Shown piece by piece: positions 7,224-13,697 of a stretch of DNA of 16,240 nucleotides. Position 1 is the stretch's first letter; every line of letters starts with the position of its first letter. Source of the DNA: Clostridia bacterium (GTDB taxonomy: Bacteria; Bacillota; Clostridia; Oscillospirales; CAG-272); assembly GCA_900769475.1 (NCBI GenBank), contig CAAGGQ010000090.1:1-16240 (forward strand), in the 5' to 3' direction. The translations under genes were made by a program, and so were the position numbers. The notes below the pieces were generated by a model. It worked only from the letters and a program-made list of their open reading frames with translations. It did not search any database and was not told the DNA's origin.

Positions 7224-8183
7224 ATGAATACTCACATCCGTGCCAGGAAGATCGCAACCCTGCTGCTTCTTCTCCCCCTGCTCCTCTCCTGCTCCGCCTT
7301 CCCCAATTTGGGCCTGGGCGATCTGGATCCTAACGTGAGCAAGGAGTTCCCAAACGGCGAGGCCTACCTTCTTTCCTACACCTCCAATGGTGACGGAACC
7401 TGCTACGTCAGCGACCTTCGCGTCAATCCCGCAGCCACGGGCCCCATTGCCGTAACGATCCCCGCAACCTCCCCCGACGGCGACCGCGTGGTGGAGATGC
7501 GTGCTACGCTATCCACCAATCTCCCCACCATGCTTCAGGAAGCGGCCTACCAAAGCCTGTTTGCCAAGCTCCAGGCCGCGGTGGACAACGGAACGATGGA
7601 TTCCTTTACCTACAACCGCTTGGCCTCCTACTTCAGCTTCAAGGGCATTGGCGACTTTATGTCCCTGGACGCGTTGCAGGAGCTGCAACGGGAGTACCCG
7701 TTGGGAGAATTCACCAATCTCTACGTTCTCGCCAAGGATCTGAGTCTTGAGGAGACCCAATGGATCGGCGCGATGCTCTACCTCCATGCCGGATACACCT
7801 CCACCGATTGGTACAACGATTGCCAGGCTCTGCTGGAATTTGCCAAGAGCATTGGCAAGGACTCCAAGACCATTCTCGATACGCTCCCCTCGGTGACCTA
7901 TGAAACCACGGGCGGAGAAAAGATCACGGAGCTCAGTCTCCCCGCAGGAGTGACCACGCTGAATTCCGCCGCGCTGGTTCCCTACGTGGCCCTGGAGCAG
8001 GTGAGCCTGCCCGGAACGCTGAAGGAGCTCCCCGCCCAGGCCTTTGCCGGTCTGCCCAAGCTGACCGCGATCCAATTTGACGGAACGCTGGAGCAATGGA
8101 ACGCCCTACCCAAGGGCTCCAACTGGTCCCCTTCCGGCTCCCTGACCGTGCAATGCACCAATGGCAGCGTGAAAGAGCCATAA
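7224..8183 (+). CDS. Putative lipoprotein with BspA-like leucine-rich repeat C-terminus
   Basis: This 319-residue exported protein has basic residues at 6-9, then a Leu-rich helix and the lipobox LLSC with Cys23, so it should be lipid-anchored on the outer face of the membrane. Residues about 45-95 contain a GDGTCYVSDLRV element followed by VTIPATSPDGDRVVEM, a strand pattern common at the start of BspA-like repeat proteins. A helical middle (about 100-220) has no family I recognise. Residues about 232-312 look like two or three LRR_5-type repeats (ITELSLPAGVTTLNSAAL, LEQVSLPGTLKELPAQAF), ending in the characteristic FDGTLEQWNALPKGSNW motif. The role is unknown; related repeats mediate surface binding. 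GGAGG at 7212-7216 is 7 bases from the ATG. It is a single gene with its own promoter and terminator. Confidence 0.85.
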   Translation: MNTHIRARKIATLLLLLPLLLSCSAFPNLGLGDLDPNVSKEFPNGEAYLLSYTSNGDGTCYVSDLRVNPAATGPIAVTIPATSPDGDRVVEMRATLSTNLPTMLQEAAYQSLFAKLQAAVDNGTMDSFTYNRLASYFSFKGIGDFMSLDALQELQREYPLGEFTNLYVLAKDLSLEETQWIGAMLYLHAGYTSTDWYNDCQALLEFAKSIGKDSKTILDTLPSVTYETTGGEKITELSLPAGVTTLNSAALVPYVALEQVSLPGTLKELPAQAFAGLPKLTAIQFDGTLEQWNALPKGSNWSPSGSLTVQCTNGSVKEP

Positions 8184-8258
8184 CCCGAGATCCCGTTTCA
8201 TTCGCAAAGAAAAGCAAAAAAATGAGCTGTCCATAAAGCATTTTCTCTGCCGAGAAAC

Positions 8259-8293
8259 AAAAGGAGTACGAACGATTGGTTCGTACTCCTTTT
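8259..8293. terminator. Bidirectional intrinsic terminator between convergent genes
   Basis: A perfect 15-bp stem pairs 8259-8273 with 8279-8293 around a 5-base loop. Both arms end in AAAA/TTTT, giving a T-tract on either strand. It sits between the lipoprotein gene (ending 8183) and the convergent XRE regulator gene (ending 8349), so it can serve both. The rest of 8184-8348 shows no open frame or motif that I can support. Confidence 0.82.
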
Positions 8294-8348
8294 CTCATGC
8301 TCCGTCCATTTCCCGAACAAGCACTGCGGTGGCGGACACAAAAGCGAA

Positions 8349-9419
8349 TTACGACTTCTTTTGGGCGATTCGCTTTTCAATCTCGCTTAAGTCCAGCGGT
8401 TTATATTCGTTCAGCTTTTTCTTACTGTATTCCTTTGTAAAATGATCTACCATTTCGCGCATGGTTTTATGATAATCACGGAGCTCGATATGGTTATACG
8501 TGTCAAAATAAATATGCTTGGATTTTGCAATCAACGCATCGATATCCGCCGTCTTGCCCAAACGAAACATACAAGTTGCAATATCCAATAGCGTTATGGC
8601 GTGATTCGCATGGGTGCCGCCGATGGGATATGCATCAAAGCCCTGCTTTTCGGGATCCATAAACCGTTCAATCACGTCCACACTTTCTTGAAAATGAAGC
8701 ATCGCGTTCTCAAAGTCCCCCATATCAAAATAGCGATGCCCCACTTGGGCGCAAGCGATGAAAAACTCCTGCCATTCGATATCTTTCAGAGTTTTGGCCT
8801 CCTTCATCCCTTCCTCACCCTTAATATAGCTTGCTGAAAGGCGCATTTTATCCTGGATCATATAGGGATACATATACGGCAGGGTTTCAATGATGGCTTT
8901 TATATCCTGGTAGTGATCTTGACCCTTCTCGATTTCCAGGCATCTGTAAATATGGATCATATTTGCTTTTGTACGGCAGGTGCAGAAAACGTCCTGCGAT
9001 ATACTGATGATATGACTTCCAAGCTCAAATGCTTTATTAACAACTTCATCGCCTCTGTCAACGTTATAGGCGTAAAGCTCAAATAATTCTGTTTTTAATT
9101 GAATGGAGGCGGGATAAAGCTTCAATCCATCAAGTAATATTTGTTCCGCTTTTTCAAAATTGTCCCAAAAATATTTGTTGTATTCCAAACGGATATCTTC
9201 GATTTCTTTGTCGATATTCCTTACGTCAAAATCAAAAAGCGCATCAAGCGAAACCTTGAACAGCGCAGCGAGCGTTGGAATCATCGTCATGTCGGGATAA
9301 GATGCTCCCATCTCCCACTTCGACACCGCCTGTGGGGAAATATTCAGCGTAGCCGCCAACTGCTCTTGTGTAAGATTTCTTGCCCTGCGCAGTTCACGGA
9401 TTTTGTTACCGAGATTCAT
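8349..9419 (-). CDS. XRE-family regulator with TPR-like C-terminal domain
   Basis: This 356-residue protein begins with a Cro/C1-type helix-turn-helix (about 6-61): IRELRRARNLTQEQLAATL, then ISPQAVSKWEMG, with the usual YPDMTMIPTLAALFKVSLDALF tail. The remaining 290 residues are mostly helical, with repeated pairs such as YFWDNFEKAEQILLDGLKLYP and YFDMGDFENAMLHFQESVDV that look like degenerate TPRs. This layout resembles peptide- or partner-sensing regulators, but many such proteins have no known signal, so the regulon and ligand are unknown. AAAAGGAG (9435-9428) is 8 bases from the ATG. It has its own promoter and a convergent terminator. Its codons are A/T-richer (many AAA, ATA, TTT) than those of its neighbours, consistent with, but not proof of, a separate history. 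Confidence 0.88.
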   Translation of the reverse strand: MNLGNKIRELRRARNLTQEQLAATLNISPQAVSKWEMGASYPDMTMIPTLAALFKVSLDALFDFDVRNIDKEIEDIRLEYNKYFWDNFEKAEQILLDGLKLYPASIQLKTELFELYAYNVDRGDEVVNKAFELGSHIISISQDVFCTCRTKANMIHIYRCLEIEKGQDHYQDIKAIIETLPYMYPYMIQDKMRLSASYIKGEEGMKEAKTLKDIEWQEFFIACAQVGHRYFDMGDFENAMLHFQESVDVIERFMDPEKQGFDAYPIGGTHANHAITLLDIATCMFRLGKTADIDALIAKSKHIYFDTYNHIELRDYHKTMREMVDHFTKEYSKKKLNEYKPLDLSEIEKRIAQKKS

Positions 9420-9444
9420 ATCGTTTACTCCTTTTGTTTCATTT

Positions 9445-9459
9445 CGGAGGCGCCTTCCG
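9445..9459. promoter_or_regulatory. Imperfect palindrome at the XRE gene transcription start
   Basis: The sequence CGGAGGCGCCTTCCG is a GC-rich near-palindrome in an otherwise AT-rich leader, lying at about +1 to +16 of the predicted transcript. It is a possible autoregulatory operator, but only one copy is seen and nothing ties it to the protein. Confidence 0.3.
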
Positions 9460-9466
9460 TGGTTCT

Positions 9467-9495
9467 ATTATACCATATCCACCAAATGGAGTCAA
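9467..9495 (-). promoter_or_regulatory. Sigma-A promoter of the XRE regulator gene
   Basis: On the minus strand the -35 TTGACT is at 9495-9490 and the -10 TATAAT at 9472-9467, with 17 bases between them. The leader from about 9460 is 40 bases long and contains the ribosome binding site. Confidence 0.78.
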
Positions 9496-9512
9496 ACATC
9501 CTGTTCTTGATT

Positions 9513-9544
9513 TTTTTCAACTGTTGGTTGTGACGGTTGAAAAA
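9513..9544. repeat. Inverted repeat next to the terminator
   Basis: TTTTTCAAC at 9513-9521 is complementary to GTTGAAAAA at 9536-9544 with 14 bases between. The second arm shares its A-run with the base of the 19-bp terminator stem, so the two hairpins cannot both be complete. Low-complexity A/T content means it could be accidental. Confidence 0.35.
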
Positions 9545-9584
9545 GCACCGAGAGTTACCCATAGTGGTAACTCTCGGTGCTTTT
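9541..9584 (-). terminator. Strong intrinsic terminator of the EF-G-like/MBL lipoprotein unit
   Basis: A perfect 19-bp stem pairs 9541-9559 with 9566-9584 around a 6-base loop. On the minus strand the T-tract extends through the stem base into TTTTT. It begins 6 bases after the stop of the metallo-beta-lactamase-fold lipoprotein and insulates the XRE gene promoter downstream. The stem is symmetrical enough to act on the plus strand as well. Confidence 0.88.
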
Positions 9585-9589
9585 GATAT

Positions 9590-10534
9590 TCATTTCGCTT
9601 TCTCTGTTCCGTTTTCTTCCGCCGCGGTGGTCGAGGAGCGGCCGGGGATGGGGGGAACCTCCTTTTGCGTATGGAAGGACACCGTTTTCCCGTCACTGTA
9701 GCAGATCACGTCCCCGTGCAGATCGGTGCGGTAGAGGGTGACCTCGGCGTCCCGCAGTCTGGAAAGCACACTCTCGGTGGGGTGTCCGTACTCGTTGTTC
9801 TTTCCCACGGGGATCACGCCATAGGTAGGGGCCACCGCCCTCAGAAAGCGGTAGGTGGAGGAGGAATTGCTTCCATGATGCCCCACCTTTAACACGGTGG
9901 AGCGCAGTTCCACGCCGCTATCGAACAGATCCCGCTCGGCCTCCTGCTCCATATCTCCGGTGAACAGGAAGGAGGTCTCCCCATACACGATACGAAGCAC
10001 GATGGAGGTATTGTTCACGTCGTCGTATTCCTGCAAGGGCCCCAGGATCGTCACCTGCGCACATCCCAGAAAAAACTGCTCTCCGGGGGTGGGCACCGTG
10101 AGCTCCAGCCCCCGCGCTCGCACCCGATTGGCAAAGTTTTGGAAGGCCGAGGTGGGAAACTCGGTGGTGGGACTGTACACCACCCCCGCGTTCACGGCGG
10201 TCAGAGCTCCCGCAAGACCGCCCACGTGATCCTCGTGGGGATGGGTGCTGACCACGTAATCCAGATAGGTCACACCCTGCTTGCGCAGATAGGAATAGAT
10301 CCGATCGCTATCCTCCCGATTGCCACCGTCGATGAGCATGGTGTAGCCGTCGCAGATCACCAAGGCGGCGTCAGCCTGCCCTACGTCGATAAAATGCACC
10401 TCAAAAAAGCTGTTGGCGTCGGGCATTGGGAGGGCCTCTGTGCCGCCTCCGGGAGAATTTCCACCTCCGCATCCCAGCAGCAGAGGCAGGAGCAAGCATA
10501 AAAGCAACGCCAAGGAAGAAAGCCGTGTTTTCAT
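9590..10534 (-). CDS. Lipid-anchored metallo-beta-lactamase-fold protein (ComEC C-terminal-domain-like)
   Basis: This 314-residue protein has a signal peptide ending in the lipobox LLGC (Cys22), then a Gly/Ser/Pro-rich linker to about residue 40. The rest is a metallo-hydrolase domain. It opens with FFEVHFIDVGQADAALV and MLIDGG, and carries the metal motif STHPHEDHVGG (H98, H100, D102, H103), FTGDM (D194), KVGHHGS (H219/H220) and GHP (H251). The order and spacing match the extracellular domain of the competence protein ComEC/Rec2, here as a stand-alone exported protein. A role in cleaving extracellular DNA or another phosphodiester is inferred, not shown. The tail from about 293 is polar. The start at 10534 is set by GGAGG (10544-10540) 5 bases upstream; an in-frame ATG at 10546 and the longer open frame to 10609 lack this. 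It lies 74 bases behind the EF-G-like gene, probably cotranscribed. Confidence 0.88.
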   Translation of the reverse strand: MKTRLSSLALLLCLLLPLLLGCGGGNSPGGGTEALPMPDANSFFEVHFIDVGQADAALVICDGYTMLIDGGNREDSDRIYSYLRKQGVTYLDYVVSTHPHEDHVGGLAGALTAVNAGVVYSPTTEFPTSAFQNFANRVRARGLELTVPTPGEQFFLGCAQVTILGPLQEYDDVNNTSIVLRIVYGETSFLFTGDMEQEAERDLFDSGVELRSTVLKVGHHGSNSSSTYRFLRAVAPTYGVIPVGKNNEYGHPTESVLSRLRDAEVTLYRTDLHGDVICYSDGKTVSFHTQKEVPPIPGRSSTTAAEENGTEKAK

Positions 10535-10563
10535 CTGATCCTCCATTACGGATTGATAACGAT

Positions 10564-10596
10564 GGGACTGACGCAACGAAATGCTACGCCAGTCCC
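10564..10596 (-). other. Intercistronic hairpin between EF-G-like gene and MBL lipoprotein
   Basis: Read on the minus strand, 14 positions pair (11 Watson-Crick and 3 G-U) around a 5-base loop, starting 12 bases after the EF-G-like stop. No T-run follows on this strand, so it is unlikely to be an efficient terminator. It may protect or separate the two messages, or attenuate the second gene. A T-rich stretch follows only on the opposite strand, where no gene needs it. Confidence 0.55.
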
Positions 10597-10608
10597 TTGA
10601 TTTTTGCA

Positions 10609-12660
10609 TTAGTCTACCTTATTGTCGGCCACTACCTTTGCGGTGATGTTGGCAGGAACAACATCGTAGCCGGTCACAGCATAGGTGAAGGATCCGCGAC
10701 CCTGGGTCATGGCACGGAGGATGATGGGATAATCCATCAGCTCGGCCTTGGGGGCCACGGCCTGGACTACGGTGTAGCCCTTCTTGGAAGCGGGCTCCAT
10801 GCCCATAACGCTACCACGACGCTTGTTCAGGTCACCCATCACGTCACCCACCAGGGATTCGGGAACGGTAATATTCAGGTCGCCCACGGGCTCCAGGAGC
10901 ACGGGACCGGCCAGCTCCAGAGCCTTCTTGTAGGCCAGGGATGCGGCGGTCTTGAAGGAAAGTTCATCCGAGTCCACGGCGTGGTAAGAGCCATCGTACA
11001 GATCGGCTGCCAGGCAGGTCATGGGGAATCCGTAAGCACCCTTGCTCATGGAATCCTGAATACCCTTCTCCACGGCAGGATAGAAGTTCTTGGGAACGGT
11101 GCCGCCCACAACGGAGATGGTAAAGGTGAGACCATCGGTATCGCCAGGGCCGAAGCGCATCTTCACGTGACCGTACTGACCCGATCCGCCGTTCTGCTTC
11201 TTGTGCTTGCCTTCTACGTCCACGCGCTTGGTGATCTTTTCGCGGTATGCCAGCTTGGGAACCTCAAAGCGAACGTTCAGGCCAAAGCGAGTCTTGAGTC
11301 TTGCGGCCAGCACCGAAAGATGCATATCGCCCAGACCATAGATCAGCAGCTGCTTGGTTTCGGCATCATTTTCAAACTTCAGAGTATAGTCCTCCTCGGT
11401 CATCTTGGAGATGCTCTGGGAAATCTTGCCCTCGTCGCCCTTGGAAACGGGGATCATAACCTTGGAGAGGTAAGGAGTGGGATACTCGATGCCGGCATAA
11501 GCAAACTCGTTGTTCCAGGTCAAAGTATCGTTGGTGTTGGTATTGGAGAGCTTTGCTACCATACCAATATCACCGCAGGCCAGCTCGTCTACCTCGGTCT
11601 GCTTCTTGCCCTTCATGGTGTAGATGTGGGCCAGCTTTTCGGTATCGCCGGTGGTATTGTTGCGGAGCAACAGATCTCTCTTAACGTTACCGTTCATAAC
11701 CTTGAAGAAGGACATTTTTCCTACGAAGGGATCGGCAACGGTCTTGAATACGAAGATGGCGGGCTCGCCGTCGGGAGCGATCTCCATAGAGTCGCCGTCG
11801 GCCAGGAGCTCCTGCTTCTTTGCGGTGTGACGGGGGAAGGACTCGGTGATCTTATCCAGCATGGTCCATACGCCCCACAGCTTGGTGGCCGCACCGCAGA
11901 ATACGGGCACGATACCACCGTGAATGATACCCTCGTGAACGGCGTTGATGGCCTCCATATGAGAGATCTCCTCACCTTCGAAGTACTTCATCATCAGATC
12001 CTCGTCGGTGCTGGCAACCGCTTCCATGAGCATATCGCGGTACTTGGCAACGGCCTCCTTGGATTCCTCGGGGATCAGCTCGATGCTGTGACGTCCGTTC
12101 TTATCAAATACGTGAGCGCTCTCGTCGATCAGGTCGATGGCACCAACCACCACACCGTCCTTTACCATGGGAATGGTAAGGGGACATACGTTTTTACCAA
12201 AGGTGGTGTGCAGAGCATCCAAAACCTTACCGAAGCGCGCTTCGTTATCGTCGAATTTATTAATGAAGAATGCACGGGGCAGACCGGCTGCTACAGCATA
12301 ATCCCATGCCAGCTCGGTACCAACCTCGATACCTGCCTTACCGTCTACGGTAATCACGGCGCTATCGGCAACACGCAGAGCCTGCAGAACCTCGCCGGAG
12401 AAATCCAGGTAACCGGGGGTATCGATCACGTTGATCTTAACGTCCTTCCACATCATGGGTGCCAAGGATGCGGAAATCGAAATCTTTCTTGCAACCTCTT
12501 CGGGATCGTAGTCACATACGGTGTTACCGGTGGTAGTATTACCCAAACGGTCGGTTTCACCCGTAATATAGAGCATTGCTTCTGCCAGGGAGGTCTTTCC
12601 CGAGCCGCCGTGACCAAGCAAAGCGATATTTCTGATGTTTTTGGTTTCAATTTTAGCCAT
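10609..12660 (-). CDS. EF-G-like translational GTPase (EF-G2 type paralogue)
   Basis: This 683-residue protein has the full EF-G domain series: GTPase domain (about 8-270), beta-barrel domain II, and C-terminal domains III-V from about 380 onward. The GTPase motifs differ from housekeeping EF-G. G1 is GHGGSGKTS (16-24) instead of GHIDAGKT, G3 is DTPGYLDF (80-87) instead of DTPGHVDF, and G4 is NKFD (134-137). Switch I has CDYDPEEVARKISISAS in place of the QERGITI-type segment. These are marks of the EF-G2/FusA2-like branch, so it is probably a second elongation-factor-like GTPase alongside a canonical FusA elsewhere; its ribosomal role is poorly known. AAAGGAA (12673-12667) is 6 bases from the ATG. 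An upstream in-frame ATG at 12747 lacks a Shine-Dalgarno and gives an Arg-rich extension outside the family, so I rejected it. Confidence 0.9.
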   Translation of the reverse strand: MAKIETKNIRNIALLGHGGSGKTSLAEAMLYITGETDRLGNTTTGNTVCDYDPEEVARKISISASLAPMMWKDVKINVIDTPGYLDFSGEVLQALRVADSAVITVDGKAGIEVGTELAWDYAVAAGLPRAFFINKFDDNEARFGKVLDALHTTFGKNVCPLTIPMVKDGVVVGAIDLIDESAHVFDKNGRHSIELIPEESKEAVAKYRDMLMEAVASTDEDLMMKYFEGEEISHMEAINAVHEGIIHGGIVPVFCGAATKLWGVWTMLDKITESFPRHTAKKQELLADGDSMEIAPDGEPAIFVFKTVADPFVGKMSFFKVMNGNVKRDLLLRNNTTGDTEKLAHIYTMKGKKQTEVDELACGDIGMVAKLSNTNTNDTLTWNNEFAYAGIEYPTPYLSKVMIPVSKGDEGKISQSISKMTEEDYTLKFENDAETKQLLIYGLGDMHLSVLAARLKTRFGLNVRFEVPKLAYREKITKRVDVEGKHKKQNGGSGQYGHVKMRFGPGDTDGLTFTISVVGGTVPKNFYPAVEKGIQDSMSKGAYGFPMTCLAADLYDGSYHAVDSDELSFKTAASLAYKKALELAGPVLLEPVGDLNITVPESLVGDVMGDLNKRRGSVMGMEPASKKGYTVVQAVAPKAELMDYPIILRAMTQGRGSFTYAVTGYDVVPANITAKVVADNKVD

Positions 12661-12694
12661 GGTGTGTTCCTTTAAGTACCTTTCGTTTGTATTT

Positions 12695-12758
12695 CCGATA
12701 AAAATCCGTCCCAAAGCATGACGGAAAGAACGTCGCGTTTGCCGCATTATTTTATCGG
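12695..12758 (-). promoter_or_regulatory. Structured 5' leader of the EF-G-like gene
   Basis: Within the leader of about 100 bases, a 9-bp stem (12750-12758 with 12695-12703) encloses a 6-bp hairpin (12705-12710 with 12720-12725). The outer stem starts about 3 bases after the predicted transcription start and closes 22 bases before the ribosome binding site. No known riboswitch class is recognised; the fold was made by eye. Confidence 0.45.
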
Positions 12759-12767
12759 CTTTTACTT

Positions 12768-12796
12768 ATTATACAATAAGAAAGATATTTTTTCAA
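12768..12796 (-). promoter_or_regulatory. Sigma-A promoter of the EF-G-like gene
   Basis: On the minus strand TTGAAA at 12796-12791 and TATAAT at 12773-12768 are 17 bases apart. The -35 box begins the second of two near-identical tandem units (TTGAAAAATCTAC and TTGAAAAAATATC). Transcription should start near 12761. Confidence 0.75.
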
Positions 12797-12846
12797 GTAG
12801 ATTTTTCAACTTTATCACCGACAAAGTGTAGAATTCAAACGATGTT

Positions 12847-12867
12847 TTTTGTTTATTTTAAACAAAA
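12847..12867 (-). repeat. A/T-only inverted repeat after the TatD-like gene
   Basis: TTTTGTTTA (12847-12855) pairs with TAAACAAAA (12859-12867) around TTT, immediately after the stop at 12868-12870. The stem is almost all A-T and no T-run follows on the minus strand, so it is at best a weak terminator. Read-through from the housekeeping operon into the EF-G-like gene seems possible. Confidence 0.35.
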
Positions 12868-13683
12868 TCAGAGCAAAAACAGAGCTTTTGCGTTGGCATA
12901 GGTTTGCTCTGCGGCCTCTGCGGGATCCACCTCCCACAAGGATGCCAGCACCTCTAGGGTGTAGTGCAAAAGGCCCGAATGATTGAGGCTTCCCCGCATG
13001 GGATGGGGGGCCAGATAGGGGCAATCGGTCTCCACCAGCAGGCGATCCCGTGGCACGGCCAGGGCGGCCTTGCGCACCTGAGCGGCGTTTTTGAAGGTGA
13101 GGGTACCCGAAAAGGAGATATACCATCCCCGCTTGACCAGTTCCCTTGCCATTTCGGCACTGCCACTATAGCTGTGAAAGACGCCACGCACCCCGGGATG
13201 GCGCAGGACCGTTTCAAAGCAATCTCCGTGGGCCTCCCGGTCGTGAATGATCACGGGCAATCCGTGCCGTTGGGCCAGCTCCATCTGCCCGTCAAAAAAG
13301 TAGGCCTCCCGAGCCTTGTCCATGGGAATCTCCCCATAGGACGCAAAATGATAATCCAGGCCGATCTCGCCCAGGGCCACCAGCTTTCGTTCTTTTCGGC
13401 TCTGCGCGTCCCCCAGGAGAGCATCCAGCTCGGCCAGGGCGGCATCGGGATCGCCCAGATAGTGACAATCCCCGGGATGGATCCCCGCGGCGGCGTACAT
13501 GCCCTCGTACCGCGCCGCCTGCTCGATGGCCAGGCGGGAGGTATTGCAATCGGTTCCCACGTTGAGAATGTGGGAGACCTCCGAGGGGCAAATCGCTTGC
13601 AACAGCGCATCTGCCCCTCCCTCATATTCCTTTTCAAAACGCCGATCGAAATAATGGGCGTGGCTGTCAAATACAAAATCCAT
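12868..13683 (-). CDS. tatD: TatD-family metal-dependent hydrolase (DNase)
   Basis: This 271-residue TIM-barrel hydrolase keeps all expected metal ligands: DSHAHYFD (H8, H10), ALGEIGLDYH (E106), IIHDREAHGD (H147), GVFHSYSG (H170) and VETDCPYLAPHP (D220). TatD proteins cleave DNA or RNA ends with divalent metal and have been linked to DNA repair and cell-death DNA turnover; in Bacteroidota and Bacillota a copy often follows the methionyl-tRNA synthetase gene. That pattern is visible here, with two genes inserted between. The start at 13683 gives the standard N-terminus. The open frame reaches back to 13791, inside gpsA, but that extension has no family likeness. The Shine-Dalgarno is weak (GGA about 6 bases upstream), and the gap to gpsA is 14 bases, so it is probably translated by coupling. 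Confidence 0.92.
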   Translation of the reverse strand: MDFVFDSHAHYFDRRFEKEYEGGADALLQAICPSEVSHILNVGTDCNTSRLAIEQAARYEGMYAAAGIHPGDCHYLGDPDAALAELDALLGDAQSRKERKLVALGEIGLDYHFASYGEIPMDKAREAYFFDGQMELAQRHGLPVIIHDREAHGDCFETVLRHPGVRGVFHSYSGSAEMARELVKRGWYISFSGTLTFKNAAQVRKAALAVPRDRLLVETDCPYLAPHPMRGSLNHSGLLHYTLEVLASLWEVDPAEAAEQTYANAKALFLL

Positions 13684-13697
13684 AGTACATCCGTAAA

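Noticed and set aside
10426..12675. Open frame of 749 codons on the plus strand
   Set aside because: It is antisense to the EF-G-like gene almost end to end. Its His/Gly-rich composition and lack of any domain or ribosome binding site point to a shadow frame produced by codon bias.
12661..12747. N-terminal extension of the EF-G-like gene by 29 codons
   Set aside because: The upstream ATG lies about 14 bases after the predicted transcription start, without a Shine-Dalgarno, and the Arg-rich extension does not resemble EF-G. The ATG at 12660 has AAAGGAA at the right distance.
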